Assembly: GCA_963769255.1 (NCBI GenBank)
Contig: CAVYKV010000001.1
Location: 3,100,001-3,164,000, forward strand
DNA length: 64,000 bases
Origin: JAKACA01 sp963769255
GTDB lineage: Bacteria; Actinomycetota; Acidimicrobiia; Acidimicrobiales; Bog-793
Direction of reading: 5' to 3'
The position numbers were made by a program, and so were the translations under genes. Below are positions 19,485 to 29,260 of this stretch, piece after piece; the stretch's first letter is position 1; the number at the start of each line of letters is the position of its first letter. Under the pieces are notes generated by a model. It searched no databases. It had not been told where the DNA came from and saw only the letters and a program-made list of their open reading frames with translations.

Positions 19485-20249
19485 TCAGGCCCGCGTCCTC
19501 GTGACGCCGCCGGCCGGTTGCAGCACCTGGCCGACGAAGGCCGCGGCAACCGGGCTCGCCAGGAAGGCGACGGCCGCTGCGATCTCGTCCACCGTGGCGA
19601 GACGGCCGATCGGGACCAGCTCCTCGTAGCGTCGCCGCATCTCGTCGAGGCTGATGCCGGCGTCGTCGGCGTCGACCTGGAGCTGGGCGGTGTCGATGTA
19701 AGAGGGGGCGATGGCGTTCGTGATGATCCCCTCCGGAGCGAGCTCGCGCCCGAGGCCTTTCGCGAGGGCGATGAGCCCGGCCTTCGAGGCGGCATAGGCG
19801 GTGGCGTTGGGATGCCCGACCACGCCCCAGCCGGAGGCGATGATCACGATGCATCCCCCTCCCGCCCGCCTCATCGACGGCACGACCGCCTGGATCAGGC
19901 GGAAGTGGCCCGAGAGGTTGACGTCGATCTGACGCCACCAGCGCTCCTGCGATTGCTCGAGAAAGGGACCCATCTCCATGTCGGCCGCGTTGGCCACGAA
20001 CACGTCCACCTCGCCGAGCAATGTCCGGGTTCGCTCGACGACGGCGGCACCGGCGTCCAGCTCGGCGATGTCGGCGGTCGCCGTGATACCGCCGAGCTCG
20101 TCGGCAAGCATCCCGAGGCGCCCATCGTCGGCGAGGTCGTTGACCACTACGGCGTACCCGTCCGCCGCCAGCCGCCGCGCCGTGGCCTCCCCCACTCCCT
20201 GGGCGGCGCCGGTGACGATGGCCACCCGTCGGCCCTCTGCAGTCGGCAC
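19485..20249 (-). CDS. SDR family oxidoreductase
   Basis: A 254-residue classical short-chain dehydrogenase. The cofactor motif is VTGAAQGVGEATA and VVNDLAD follows; an Asp at this point favours NAD(H). The catalytic residues are Ser in IIASGWG and Tyr-x-x-x-Lys in AYAASKAG; NAxDM substitutes the NNAG motif. It ends with QVLQPAGGVTR. It starts 1 base after the frameshifted SDR and is in the same operon as the deacetylase and ureohydrolase. It likely oxidises a hydroxy intermediate; the substrate is unknown. Confidence 0.9.
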   Translation of the reverse strand: MPTAEGRRVAIVTGAAQGVGEATARRLAADGYAVVVNDLADDGRLGMLADELGGITATADIAELDAGAAVVERTRTLLGEVDVFVANAADMEMGPFLEQSQERWWRQIDVNLSGHFRLIQAVVPSMRRAGGGCIVIIASGWGVVGHPNATAYAASKAGLIALAKGLGRELAPEGIITNAIAPSYIDTAQLQVDADDAGISLDEMRRRYEELVPIGRLATVDEIAAAVAFLASPVAAAFVGQVLQPAGGVTRTRA

Positions 20250-20250
20250 C

Positions 20251-20959
20251 TCAGATCACCGCGCCCACGTTCGGGGACAGCACCTCGCCGCAGTACATGG
20301 CGCCTTCGTTCGCGAGGTACCAGACCGCATGGGCGACCTCCTCCGGCGTGACAAGACGCCCGAGCGGCAGGCTCTTGAGGTAGCCGGGCTCCCGCCAGAT
20401 CGAGTCGGCGGCAAGGAGCGGCGTGTCGGTGGGGCCGGGTGCCACGGCGTTCACCCGGATGGCGGTACGGGCGAGCTCGACGGCGAGCGACTTGACGAGC
20501 CCGAGGACGGCGCCCTTCGCCGCCACGTAGTGCAGATCCGTCGCGCTCCCCGCGAGGGCGAGCTCGGAGGAGATGGCGACGATCTCGCCCGAGTCGCGCT
20601 GGAGCATGTGCGGCAGCACCGCCGTGATGGCGTTGCGGGTGCCACCGAGGATCACCGCCAGCATGCCGTCCCACTGTGCCCGTGTGATGTCGGTGACCGG
20701 GATCCCTTCCTCGTAGTAGCCCGCCGCCGTCACCAGCGCGTCCACCCGACCGAACGAGCTGACGGTGTCGTCGACCGCCCTGCGCACGCCGTCACGGTCC
20801 CCGACATCGACCTCATGGCTCAGGTCGCAGGCGGAGGCGCGGCAGATCGAGGCCGGCCGTCTGCCAACCTACGGCCGCAAAGAGTGCTGCGGTCGCGGCG
20901 CCGATCCCGCTGGCGGCCCCGGTGACGACGGCAACCCGCTGCTCCTGCGTCGCGGTCAT
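20251..20959 (-). pseudogene. SDR family oxidoreductase, frameshifted near 20839
   Basis: The ATG at 20959 overlaps the deacetylase stop and starts MTATQEQRVAVVTGAASGIGAATAALF, a good SDR N-terminus, but this frame hits a stop at 20813. The rest (DLSHEVDVGDRDG, then LVTAAGYYEEGI, ISSELALAG, HYVAAKGAV and GAMYCGEVLSPN) lies in the +1 frame. Dropping one base in the GCGC run near 20839 gives a continuous 235-residue protein. The intact SDR at 33941-34693 is a close paralogue over the whole length and shows what the missing join looks like. A sequence error is possible. Confidence 0.87.
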
Positions 20960-21936
20960 GCGTGCCCGGACTCCATCGCGCTGCTCCGGCCGTTCCCGCC
21001 GTCCAGCCAGTAAGCCCGCTGCGGTATCACGGGCCGCTCCACCGACCGGGGCGTCAATCCGAGCCCGGCTACGTGCGATGCCACCTCGCCGACCGTGGTG
21101 ATCCACAGACCAGGCAGCGACTTCATCCCCTCGACAAGGCGATCGAGCGCCTCGCTCCGCGAGGGCCGGCCCGAGAGAAACGGGTGGCAGCACAGCGTGA
21201 AGAGCGCCCCGAGACGGTGGAGCGCCTCGAGCTCGAGGGTCCACAGCTCGAGCGCCTTCGTCGGGCTCTCGATCAGACCATCGCCGAAGAGGCCGGGCAG
21301 GAAGGCGTACTGCTCCCAGTCGTCGAGACCCCACGACACCGGTATCTCCACGATCGAGGCCGGTTCGGGCCGGCCTGGGATCGACAGCACGTAGGGGTGG
21401 TCGGAGTCCATCAGGCTCGAGTCGTAGAGGAACCCGCGCTCAGCGAGCAACCTCGGAGTGTGGAAGTTGAGCTCCCACATGGGCGCCCGGTAGCCGATCG
21501 GCCGGACGCCGGCCACCTCGGAGAGGGCCTCGAGCCCGAGGTCGATCATGTCCGCCTCGGTCCGCTCGTCCATGCCTTGGACGTCCTCGTGGAAGTAACT
21601 GTGATGGGCGATCTCGTGACCCGACTGGGCGATGGAGCGGACGACGTCGGGGTAACGATGCGCCGTGTATCCGGGTACGAAGAAGGTCGCCTTTATCTCG
21701 TGGCGGTCGAGCAGGGCGAGGATGCGGGGGACGCCGACGAGCGGCCCGTAGGACTGGTGGCTCATCGGCATCATGCGGTTGGCCGCTGCGAGGTTGACCG
21801 TGAGTGCCGGCGCCTCGGCGTCGACGTCGAAGGTGAGGCAGGCAGCCGCCTGGACGCCGTCGGGCCACGTGACGGGCGTGGGCGGCGTGGCCGGGCTTCG
21901 CAGCTGCTCCCCCGTCCGGCCTGACTCGGGCGTCAT
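20956..21936 (-). CDS. Polysaccharide deacetylase-family protein (PuuE/allantoinase-like)
   Basis: A 326-residue NodB-fold hydrolase; the ATG at 21936 has GGGGA upstream and gives MTPESGRTGEQ. The metal triad is seen as LTFDVDAEAP (Asp) and GHEIAHHSYFHED (the two His). ATFFVPGYTAHRYPD and IGYRAPMWELN match the branch of cytosolic deacetylase-like amidohydrolases that includes the metal-type allantoinase PuuE. No signal peptide is seen, which argues against wall polysaccharide work. It opens a five-gene operon opposite a PucR-type regulator, in line with a nitrogen-compound role (inference). Confidence 0.85.
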   Translation of the reverse strand: MTPESGRTGEQLRSPATPPTPVTWPDGVQAAACLTFDVDAEAPALTVNLAAANRMMPMSHQSYGPLVGVPRILALLDRHEIKATFFVPGYTAHRYPDVVRSIAQSGHEIAHHSYFHEDVQGMDERTEADMIDLGLEALSEVAGVRPIGYRAPMWELNFHTPRLLAERGFLYDSSLMDSDHPYVLSIPGRPEPASIVEIPVSWGLDDWEQYAFLPGLFGDGLIESPTKALELWTLELEALHRLGALFTLCCHPFLSGRPSRSEALDRLVEGMKSLPGLWITTVGEVASHVAGLGLTPRSVERPVIPQRAYWLDGGNGRSSAMESGHA

Positions 21937-22105
21937 AGAGGTCCCCTTTACGGTCGCTGCCGAGCATAAGCAGGCGACCCGCCGGAGGGCCATCGGACTA
22001 GAGTGCGGAACTCGCCTGCCCTCTCATCAGCAAGTACGAATGATCAGGTGGTCGTGAAGCCTGCGACTGACGGCGAGGGTTCCGGTCGCGCAGAGAGGGG
22101 GTGCC

Positions 22106-23707
22106 GTGACCATCACGGTCTTCGAGCTGACCCAGATGCCGCAGCTGCAACTCACGCTCGTGGCCGGCGAGCGTGGGGCCTGCCGCGAGGTGGCGTGGGC
22201 GCATACGTCCGACCTGCCCAACCCGTGCGAGTGGCTCGGGACGGGTGAGCTCCTGCTCACCAACGGGATGGGGCTCGGCTCGTCGGCCACCGCCCAGGTC
22301 GCTTATCTCGACCGGCTGTCCGAGATCGCGGCGAGCGGGCTGGTCATCGGCCTCGGCACGGCCCGCTGCACGCTGACCCGACGTCTCGTCCGGCGAGCCG
22401 ACGAGCTCGAGTTCCCGCTCCTCACAGCGCCCTACTCGTTGCGCTTCACGGCAGTCGTTCGGGCGGTCGCGCACGCCAACGACCTCGAGGAGTCGAGCCA
22501 GCTCGCCAAGGTCGCCCGCCTCTACGATCTCCTCCGCGCCTCGCTCGGGAACGCCCAGGCGGGACCAGAGCTGTTCCGCACCCTCGGGCGCGAGCTCGGG
22601 GTGACGCTCACGCTCGTGGACCCCGAGTCGGGTCTGACCGTCGTCGACGGTCAGGAGGAGAGCTCGTTCGGCCCCGCCCTGGCGGCCGCATATCAGGCGC
22701 ACGGCCGCGGCATCCCCGGTCTCCTTCGTCTCTCGAGTCGGACCGTCCCGACCACGGCCGTCGCCGTAGCCGTGCCCGGAGTCCGGCCAACCGCCCTCGT
22801 CGTCGAGTCGTCGTCGGCCGAGCTGCCGAGCAGCGTCATGCTCGAGCATCTTGCGATCGGCGCGGGCCTCGAGCTCGCGCAGCTCGTCGCCACCCAGGCT
22901 CGGCGCCGGCGGCTCGGCGCCGAGCTGCTGTCGCAGCTGTTGAGCGGGCGCTTCGATGCACAGCTGGGCGCATGGCAGCTCGAGGAGGCCGGGATCGTAC
23001 TGTCGAGCTGCGTCCTCGCCGCCGTCCGGCCCTCGGGCGAGCTGACCGAAGACCTCATTCACGGGCGGCTGCAGCGCGCCCGCGTGCCGCACCTTCTCGT
23101 GGTCCGCGAGAGCCTCTGCTTCGTGCTGCTCCCCGAAACGGCAGCTGTTGACTCCCTCCTCCCACTGGCTCTCGCCGTCGGCCTCAGCGGCGAGCTCTTC
23201 TCAGCTGACCGTGTGGCAGAGGCCGGGCGGGAGGCGGGGTGGGCGCTCGGCGTCGCCGAGGCGGAGGGCCGCGACGTCGCCCATTACGGCGATGCCACCG
23301 CCCTGTTGCTCCCCCGCACCCCGGTGGAGGCGGGCGCCATCGTCCAGCGCGTCCTTGGGCCGCTCCTCACCTACGACGCCGAGCACGGGACGGAGTACAC
23401 CGAGACGCTCCGCGCGCTCCTCGAGCGGGACCGGTCGTGGCAGGCGGCCGCCGCCGACTTGCACGTCCATCGGCAGACGCTCGCCTATCGCCTGCGCAAG
23501 ATCGAGGAGCTGACCGGTCGCGGGACGACGAGGACGGAGGACCTCGCCGAGTGGTGGTTCGCCCTCCGGGCCCTCGCCCTCCTCGGCGATCAGCGCGGCA
23601 CGCCGAGGCGTGGCATGACTGCCGCCGGGCCGCCCAGCGGTCATCCCGGCCAGGCGCTCGGCGAGAGGACTCTGCCGGACCTCCGGCACGAGGAGTCCGT
23701 CCGCTGA
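22106..23707 (+). CDS. PucR family transcriptional regulator
   Basis: A 533-residue regulator; GTG at 22106 with GAGAGGGG upstream. The N-terminal PucR domain (residues 1-125) reads TVFELTQMPQLQLTLVAGERG and TNGMGLGSSATAQVAYLDRL. A GAF-like middle follows. The C-terminal PucR-type helix-turn-helix is LLERDRSWQAAAADLHVHRQTLAYRLRKIEELTG (about residues 435-470). PucR proteins control purine/allantoin and other nitrogen catabolic genes in response to metabolites. The gene is divergent from the deacetylase-SDR-SDR-ureohydrolase-flavoprotein operon, separated by 169 bases, and is its likely regulator. Confidence 0.92.
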   Translation: MTITVFELTQMPQLQLTLVAGERGACREVAWAHTSDLPNPCEWLGTGELLLTNGMGLGSSATAQVAYLDRLSEIAASGLVIGLGTARCTLTRRLVRRADELEFPLLTAPYSLRFTAVVRAVAHANDLEESSQLAKVARLYDLLRASLGNAQAGPELFRTLGRELGVTLTLVDPESGLTVVDGQEESSFGPALAAAYQAHGRGIPGLLRLSSRTVPTTAVAVAVPGVRPTALVVESSSAELPSSVMLEHLAIGAGLELAQLVATQARRRRLGAELLSQLLSGRFDAQLGAWQLEEAGIVLSSCVLAAVRPSGELTEDLIHGRLQRARVPHLLVVRESLCFVLLPETAAVDSLLPLALAVGLSGELFSADRVAEAGREAGWALGVAEAEGRDVAHYGDATALLLPRTPVEAGAIVQRVLGPLLTYDAEHGTEYTETLRALLERDRSWQAAAADLHVHRQTLAYRLRKIEELTGRGTTRTEDLAEWWFALRALALLGDQRGTPRRGMTAAGPPSGHPGQALGERTLPDLRHEESVR

Positions 23708-23774
23708 CGACGGTGGCGACACGCTGACGCGTTCGGACAGCACCTTCACCCCTACGTCGCAAGGTGTGCCGCTG

Positions 23775-24638
23775 TCATGGCCTTCGTTGTTGGTTGAGAC
23801 GTCGGATCGTTAGGAAGTCGGAGCTCGGCTCCCAGCCGAGCACGTCACGGGCCCGAGCGAACGAGAAGACGGAGGCGCGCGCGTTCAGTCGGTACGTTCT
23901 CGGGTTGACGATCTCCGGGAGGGCACCGACTCGCTGCTCGTACCACTCGAGCGTGGGCTCTTCCAGCGAGCCGTCGGCGGCACTCAAGAAGAACACGCCG
24001 TAGTGCGGCCCGGAGGCCTGCAGAGCGAGACGGAACGCTCTCGCGACGTCCTCAGCCGTGACATAGGAGAACAGCCAGCGCCTGCCCTCGTCGCCGGCGA
24101 GCGTGAGGTATTCGTCGTACGAGTCCTTCGACAGCACGACGACCGGGCGCATGCACAACACGTCCATGGCGCCTGCCCGAGCAAAGCTCAGGGCGATGGC
24201 CTCCATCGACAGCTTGCTCACTCCGTAGGCATGGACAGGTCGACAGTCGTGGTCCTCGTCGATGGGAAGATACCCGGGCGTCCAGTCCGGTCTCATCTCG
24301 GTCAAACCCGTAGCCGACACGCTCGAGCAGACGACGGCCTTGAGCAGACCGAGCTGGGCGGCGGCTTGGAGCACGTGCCAGGTGCCAATGGTGTTCACCC
24401 TCATGTAGTCCTCGGGCGAGGCCCGACGCCCGATGTCGAGAGCCGCCAGGTGCACTACGGCGTCGGCCCCCTTCAGCGCGGCGCGGACTTGGTCGAGGCG
24501 CATCACGTCCGTCTCGACAGACCGGGCCCCGGGCAACGGCAGCAGATCGGCGTTGACCACGTTGAACTCCTGCTGGAGCTCCGCCATGACAGGGCGTCCG
24601 ACGCGGCCGGATCCCCCCGTCACGACGACGTTTCTCAC
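23775..24638 (-). CDS. NAD-dependent epimerase/dehydratase family protein
   Basis: A 287-residue extended SDR. GGSGRVGRPV is the Rossmann motif (VVVTGGSGRVG), and VVHLAALDIGR, then the catalytic SSVSATG Ser and YGVSKLSMEA Tyr/Lys pair are present. Extended SDRs act as sugar epimerases, dehydratases or reductases; short forms like this one often act on small substrates such as uronates. It is the distal gene of the tcuA-tcuB-LLM minus-strand group, 91 bases after the LLM gene. It converges on the PucR gene with a 67-base gap that shows no obvious terminator. Confidence 0.88.
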   Translation of the reverse strand: MRNVVVTGGSGRVGRPVMAELQQEFNVVNADLLPLPGARSVETDVMRLDQVRAALKGADAVVHLAALDIGRRASPEDYMRVNTIGTWHVLQAAAQLGLLKAVVCSSVSATGLTEMRPDWTPGYLPIDEDHDCRPVHAYGVSKLSMEAIALSFARAGAMDVLCMRPVVVLSKDSYDEYLTLAGDEGRRWLFSYVTAEDVARAFRLALQASGPHYGVFFLSAADGSLEEPTLEWYEQRVGALPEIVNPRTYRLNARASVFSFARARDVLGWEPSSDFLTIRRLNQQRRP

Positions 24639-24729
24639 TCGTTGACGAGTCGGCAGCTCAGCACGCCCTTCTTCGTCGTTCTTCCGGACGGTGAGACGGA
24701 CGCGACGGGCGCCTCACGACGAGGATGTG

Positions 24730-25611
24730 TCAGCCTGACGACGCCGGCGCGCCGAGACCGAGCGCTTCGGCGACGGTCTCCAGCGCCGACAGATGGGCGT
24801 CGATCGCAACACCGCACCCCGTAGTGTCGACAGCGCCGTGGGTGGCACCGATGGCATCCCAGGCCGCCAGCTCCTCGAGCACATGCGGCAGCCCGCCGGC
24901 GTTCCACTGAATCCGGCCCTCGAGACCGAGGGAGTCCGGGTCACGACCGGTTTCCGAGGCGGCGGCTCGCACGATCGACCACTCGGCATCGAACTCGGCG
25001 CCTGGCCTCGACTGCGTAAACCACCCATCGGCGAGACGACCCACTCTCCGCAGGGCTGCCGGCGCCTTCGCACCGAGCCAGATGGGGATCGGCCGCTGCA
25101 CAGGGCCGGGGGCCATCCCAGCTCCGTCCACGCGATCGAAGGATCCGGCGAACGTGACGGACTTCTCCAGCCAGAGCCGGCGCAACAGGCCGACCTGCTC
25201 TTCCAGGCGGCGACCACGAGTCGTGAAGTCCATCCCCAGCGCTTCGAACTCGATGGCGTTCCATCCGGCGGCAACCCCTAGGCGCAACCGTCCGCCACAC
25301 AGGAGATCGACCTCGGCGGCCTGCTTGGCCACGAGAGCAGTCTGGCGCTGCGGAAGAATCAAGATCGTGGTGGCGAGCCCCAGGTCGGCGAGAGCCGCCA
25401 TGAACCCGAACAGCACAAACGGCTCGTGAAACGTCGTCTCAGCGACATAGGGCAGCCTGGCAGACGGATGCACGGCCGGGTCTGCGCAGACGACGTGCTC
25501 CGATGCCTGCACATGACGAAAGCCGAGCTCATAAACGCGCCGGACGTACTTCCGGATGCTAGACGCGTCGGTTCCGAGCTCGATTTGCGGAAGAACCACA
25601 CCGACGTCCAT
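24730..25611 (-). CDS. LLM class F420-dependent oxidoreductase
   Basis: A 293-residue luciferase-like monooxygenase-fold protein starting MDVGVVLPQIELG. QASEHVVCADP, ILILPQRQTALVAKQAAEVD and LRLGVAAGWNAIEFEALG are family hallmarks, and IPIWLGAKAPAALRRVGRLADGWF matches the F420-dependent TIGR03619-like group. Such enzymes use F420H2 or FMNH2 for hydride transfer. F420 use supports an actinobacterial host. The role in the tcu operon is unknown. Confidence 0.9.
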   Translation of the reverse strand: MDVGVVLPQIELGTDASSIRKYVRRVYELGFRHVQASEHVVCADPAVHPSARLPYVAETTFHEPFVLFGFMAALADLGLATTILILPQRQTALVAKQAAEVDLLCGGRLRLGVAAGWNAIEFEALGMDFTTRGRRLEEQVGLLRRLWLEKSVTFAGSFDRVDGAGMAPGPVQRPIPIWLGAKAPAALRRVGRLADGWFTQSRPGAEFDAEWSIVRAAASETGRDPDSLGLEGRIQWNAGGLPHVLEELAAWDAIGATHGAVDTTGCGVAIDAHLSALETVAEALGLGAPASSG

Positions 25612-25669
25612 CAGTCATCACCCGCCCCACGCCGGCCCTGGGCGGCGCACGTTGTGTTCAATGACATCC

Positions 25670-26779
25670 TCACTCCTCCTTGGCGAGTCCGGTCATCTCG
25701 GAGCCGAACCGAATCAGCGACGCCAGACGATGAGCGGAATGGACAAACTTGCTGTACGGGAGCGTCAAGAACAAGCCGAACACGAGGGCGAGATGGATGT
25801 CCAACAAATATCCCATCGCCACCGTGCTCCGACCGGCAAGTAACGCGAGCCCGGACAAGGCAACCAGGTCGAGATCGACCAAGAACGAAAGGCTCTGTGC
25901 GGTTGGCCGCTCCCAGCCGAGGCGCCTCGCACGAAACTTCATGGCGAACATCCCGCTGGTGCCGGCGGCGATCCCTACCCCGCCGATCGTGCCGAGAATG
26001 ACCGGTGCGGATATGAACGGATACGGAGGCAGCCGCCCCAGGACGTCTTGGTACAGGGCCGCGCTGCACGTCGACAGGAAGGCCGCCACCACCCCATAGA
26101 AGACCAGATGATGGAGGCTCCTCCTCTCGGTGCTGGGGGAATCTCTGTCCGGATAGGAGCAACCGGCGCCGCCCCCGCCGAGATAGCGGAGACGAAGGGC
26201 GTCTGCCACGCCGCGTGTCCACGCTTTCGAAGCATCGACGAGGACGGTGGACGATCCCTGCGCCCGCCAAGAGACGACGACCGCTCGTGCGATGACGACG
26301 ATGATGAAGGCCGTGGCGACGAGGGCGGGAACGAGCATCGCCAGCCATGGGACGACTTGGTAGAAGCTCCCTGCGCCGGAGTGCCGGCGAAACGGATCGC
26401 GCCCGGAGGCCATCTCGGCCGTCCAGAGCACAACGAAGGTAAGACCGGAGGCGATGGCGAGGGATTGCCAGGGATGCTGCCACACCGGCTGAGCGACCCG
26501 TCTCGGCGCCGCAAAGCGGACGTAGCCGTCCTCGCGAGCTGAGCGAAGGACCAGCGGGATGTTGACCCTGAACTCGTGGGGCGGCGCGTACATGCAGGCA
26601 TCCAGGCAGGCGCGACAGTCGTGACAGAGGTTTGCGAGGTAGTTGACATCAGCCGGACCGACGAGATTCCTCAACTCCAGGGCAGGAAAGACGGCGCAAT
26701 ACCCTTCACAGTATCGACAGGCGTTGCAGATGGTCAGCTGCCGCTCGGCCTCCGCCATTGTGTCCTCATTCGCCAGCAT
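25670..26779 (-). CDS. tcuB: Tricarballylate utilization protein TcuB-like membrane iron-sulfur protein
   Basis: A 369-residue protein. The N-terminus has two ferredoxin-type 4Fe-4S motifs: CNACRYCEGYCAVFP and CHDCRACLDACMYAP (residues 18-70). The C-terminal two-thirds has about six hydrophobic segments, consistent with a membrane anchor. TcuB re-oxidises the FAD of TcuA and passes electrons to the respiratory chain. The reading frame overlaps the tcuA stop by 14 bases; MAEAERQLT (Met8) is an equally good start. The sequence matches the family in its Cys pattern and size. Confidence 0.9.
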   Translation of the reverse strand: MLANEDTMAEAERQLTICNACRYCEGYCAVFPALELRNLVGPADVNYLANLCHDCRACLDACMYAPPHEFRVNIPLVLRSAREDGYVRFAAPRRVAQPVWQHPWQSLAIASGLTFVVLWTAEMASGRDPFRRHSGAGSFYQVVPWLAMLVPALVATAFIIVVIARAVVVSWRAQGSSTVLVDASKAWTRGVADALRLRYLGGGGAGCSYPDRDSPSTERRSLHHLVFYGVVAAFLSTCSAALYQDVLGRLPPYPFISAPVILGTIGGVGIAAGTSGMFAMKFRARRLGWERPTAQSLSFLVDLDLVALSGLALLAGRSTVAMGYLLDIHLALVFGLFLTLPYSKFVHSAHRLASLIRFGSEMTGLAKEE

Positions 26780-28161
26780 GTGCCGCCGCCCCTTGGCCCG
26801 CGATGCGACCGAACACGGTGCCGATGGTCATTCCGAAGCCGGCAAGGTAACCGGTCGTGAGCACATTCCCGGCCATGATCTCTCCGGCGGCGAACAACCC
26901 GTGCATCGGGCGTCCGTCGGTGTCGAGAACCCGGGCCGCCTCGTCGACCATCAATCCCATGTAGGTGAAGGTGATGCCGGCCTTCACCGGAAATGCGAAG
27001 AACGGTGGCTCCTCAATGCGGGCTGCCCAGTTCGTCTTCGGGGGGTCCACGCCGGCGGCCGCGATTCCGTCAGGTCGCCGTAGGTCCAACGTTGTTTCCC
27101 CGCTGACGTGGGCGTTGAAGTTCGCCACGGTGCGAACGAGGGCAGCAGGGCTCAAGCCCAATTCATTGGCCAACGAGTCGATGGTGGCGGCCTCGATCGG
27201 AGGATACGGCGGCGGAATGAAGCGATGCCGAGCCGCCGAGTCGATCACGGCATAGGCAATCTGACCGGGCTGCGAGGCGATGAGTGAGCCCCACGAGGCG
27301 TATCGCTTCGGCCAGATGTCAGCCCCCTCGTCGGCGAAGCGTTCGCCGTTCCGGTTGACGACGATCCCGAAAGGAATGCAGTCGATTCTCGTGACGATAC
27401 CGCCGTCGAACACCGGTGCGCGGGCGTCGACGGCAACGGCATGGAAGGCCCTCGGATCGCCGACAGAGGCGGCCCCGAGATCGAGGAGGCGCGAGAGGAC
27501 CGTGCCGTCGTTGTGGGGTGTCCCCCGGATGATGTAATTCCGGGCGGCTTCCCCCCAAAGTGTTTCCAGCCATGCGAGATTGGACTCAAATCCTCCACAG
27601 GCCACGACAACCGAGCGAGTCGTCACAACATGGGTGCAGCCGTCGCGGAGGACGGCGAGGCGGGCACAGTCGGCGTGTGTCAGATCGAAGTCGTTCACCT
27701 TGGCGTCGTACAGGACAGTGATCCCGGAGCGCCCCGCGATGCGATAGTAGAGATTTGCAAGAGCTGTTCCGCCTCCGAGAAAGAAGTGGTTGGTGTTCTG
27801 CAACGCCAAGGTGCCACGTAAGGCCGGTTGCCAACGGACACCGTGCGCCGTCATCCACGCTCGAGCCGCCGCCGAGCTCTCGACTGCCAGTTGCGCCAGT
27901 CGTGGATTGACGGGCCGAGCGCCCACGCTGCCGAGGTCACCGAGGAGAGCCTCGCACGAATAGGTCCCTTCGCCGTTGCCATCGGAGGCTGGACTTGCTG
28001 TGCGAATATTTCGCGTATGCCGTGTGTTCCCCGCTCGCAGGTGCCGCGGCGCCGCCTCGAGGAGAAGCACCCGCCTGCCCGCTTCGGCAGCGGTGAGAGC
28101 GGCGACGAGGGCTGCGTTGCCGCCGCCGACGACGGTGACGTCCCAGAGCAGAATCCGTCAC
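26766..28161 (-). CDS. tcuA: FAD-dependent tricarballylate dehydrogenase TcuA-like, frameshift near the 5' end
   Basis: A TcuA-type flavoprotein oxidising tricarballylate to cis-aconitate. The frame is open from about 28150 to 26766: DVTVVGGGNAALVAAL is the FAD motif, LLLEAAPRHLRAGNTRHTRNIR is the TcuA hallmark, and GLFAAGEIMAGNVLTTGYLAGFGM ends it. No ATG/GTG/TTG start precedes DVTVVGG in that frame. A start at GTG 28161 (VTDSAL) or ATG 28170 joins it if one G of the GGG at 28142-28144 is removed, giving 464 residues. ATT or CTG starts are alternatives. It is divergent from the GntR gene. Confidence 0.85.
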
Positions 28162-28308
28162 GGCCACCATCTCCGAGGGCTGTGCCGGACGAGGCAGGCC
28201 CGCCGCCGCTTCGGGGGAGGTTCCGAGCGCCAACGAGGTTCGGCCGGCGGGCATGCCCAGAGCGCGACCCGAGCTGATGGCTATCCTCCGTTACCCCTCG
28301 AAAGCTGA

Positions 28309-28328
28309 CTGTATGGTAGCGTATGCAG
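28309..28328. promoter_or_regulatory. Candidate operator between tcuA and the GntR gene
   Basis: CTGTAT-N8-ATGCAG is an inverted repeat (one mismatch in 6-bp arms) in the divergent region, 33 bases before the GntR start and about 140 before tcuA. It also reads as two 10-base direct units starting GTATG. A position between a FCD-type GntR gene and its divergent neighbour is where its own operator would be expected. Confidence 0.4.
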
Positions 28329-28360
28329 GCTAACGGTGAGGGTGCAAGAGTGTCAACCAG

Positions 28361-29125
28361 ATGAAGACGAATTCGCGCCTGCCTGCGGAGCCGTGGGAGG
28401 AACGCCTGCTCGAGCGGTGGCAGGAGAGCCAGGCGGGAGCAGACGCCTTCTCAACCTCGGAATCCGTCCGGCGCACGCTTGCCGATGCCGTGATCAATCG
28501 GGACCTCACCCCCGGGCGGCGCCTCAGCGAGGAGGCCCTGGCGTCGCTGTTCGGCGTCAGCCGAACCCCGGTGCGCGAAGCGCTCGTCGGGCTCCTGAAC
28601 GCCAACCTCGCCACGCGAGACGGCCGAGGTCTCCTGCGCGTCGGTTCGGTGACGAGCGACCAGATTCTCGAGGTCTACGCCGTCCGGGTCGTGCTGGAGG
28701 GTTTTGCCGCCTCGACGGCAGCGCAGGTCGCCTCGGCCGCCGCCGTCATCCGGCTTCGCCAGCTGAACCTGGCGTGTCGACGGGCGGCAGATCGAGGCGA
28801 CTTCGGAGCCATGGCGGCCGACAACCTGCGCTTCCACGGGGCCATCGCCGAGGTGAGCGGTAACAGTCTGCTCCGGCGGTTCGTCCAGGAGATCCACAAC
28901 TGGACCCGCCGCATACCGACGACGACTCTGTCTTTCCCGGGCCGGGCAGAGGTTGCGCTCACTCAGCACGACGAGCTCATCGACGCCATCGAGAAGCACG
29001 ATGTCCCGCGGGCCGAGGCCGTGGCCCGGGCGCACATGCAGGACGCCGAGCGAATCCGAATCGAGATGCTCGTCGGAGAGACCGACTGGGAGCACGGCGA
29101 GCGGGAGCCGACGGCCAGCCGATAG
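28361..29125 (+). CDS. GntR family transcriptional regulator, FCD (FadR-like) subgroup
   Basis: A 254-residue regulator. The winged helix is at residues 35-100: LADAVINRDLTPGRRLSEEALASLFGVSRTPVREALVGLLN. The FCD ligand domain follows (EVYAVRVVLEGFAAST, NLRFHGAIAEVSGNSLL, HDELIDAIEKHDVPRAEAVARAHM), with metal/ligand residues Asp-x-x-x-His (NLRFHGAIAE) and His in later helices. FCD regulators sense acids such as citrate, lactate or gluconate. It stands between the divergent tcuAB group and the DapD-ThDP-ALDH group and could control both. Confidence 0.92.
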   Translation: MKTNSRLPAEPWEERLLERWQESQAGADAFSTSESVRRTLADAVINRDLTPGRRLSEEALASLFGVSRTPVREALVGLLNANLATRDGRGLLRVGSVTSDQILEVYAVRVVLEGFAASTAAQVASAAAVIRLRQLNLACRRAADRGDFGAMAADNLRFHGAIAEVSGNSLLRRFVQEIHNWTRRIPTTTLSFPGRAEVALTQHDELIDAIEKHDVPRAEAVARAHMQDAERIRIEMLVGETDWEHGEREPTASR

Positions 29126-29206
29126 CCGGCTGCGACCGGGTCGGCATGGCCGTGGGAGGGCGTCGGAGCGTCGGTGCGAAGGTCGCCCGACACCTAGCGT
29201 CACCCC

Positions 29207-29260
29207 TTGACAATCCGTCTCACCCCATGATAGGCATCCGGTCGTATACAGTCGTGTACC
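29207..29260 (+). promoter_or_regulatory. Predicted promoter with overlapping operator repeats ahead of the DapD-like gene
   Basis: TTGACA at 29207-29212 is followed after 18 bases by TAGGCA at 29231-29236. The predicted start falls on two 10-base direct repeats, GTCGTATACA and GTCGTGTACC (29241-29260), and an inverted copy GTACGAC lies at 29274-29280. GTATAC-N4-GTGTAC forms a near dyad. A repressor bound here would block initiation; the GntR protein is the obvious candidate. The 270-base gap (29126-29395) holds no other recognised feature. Confidence 0.45.
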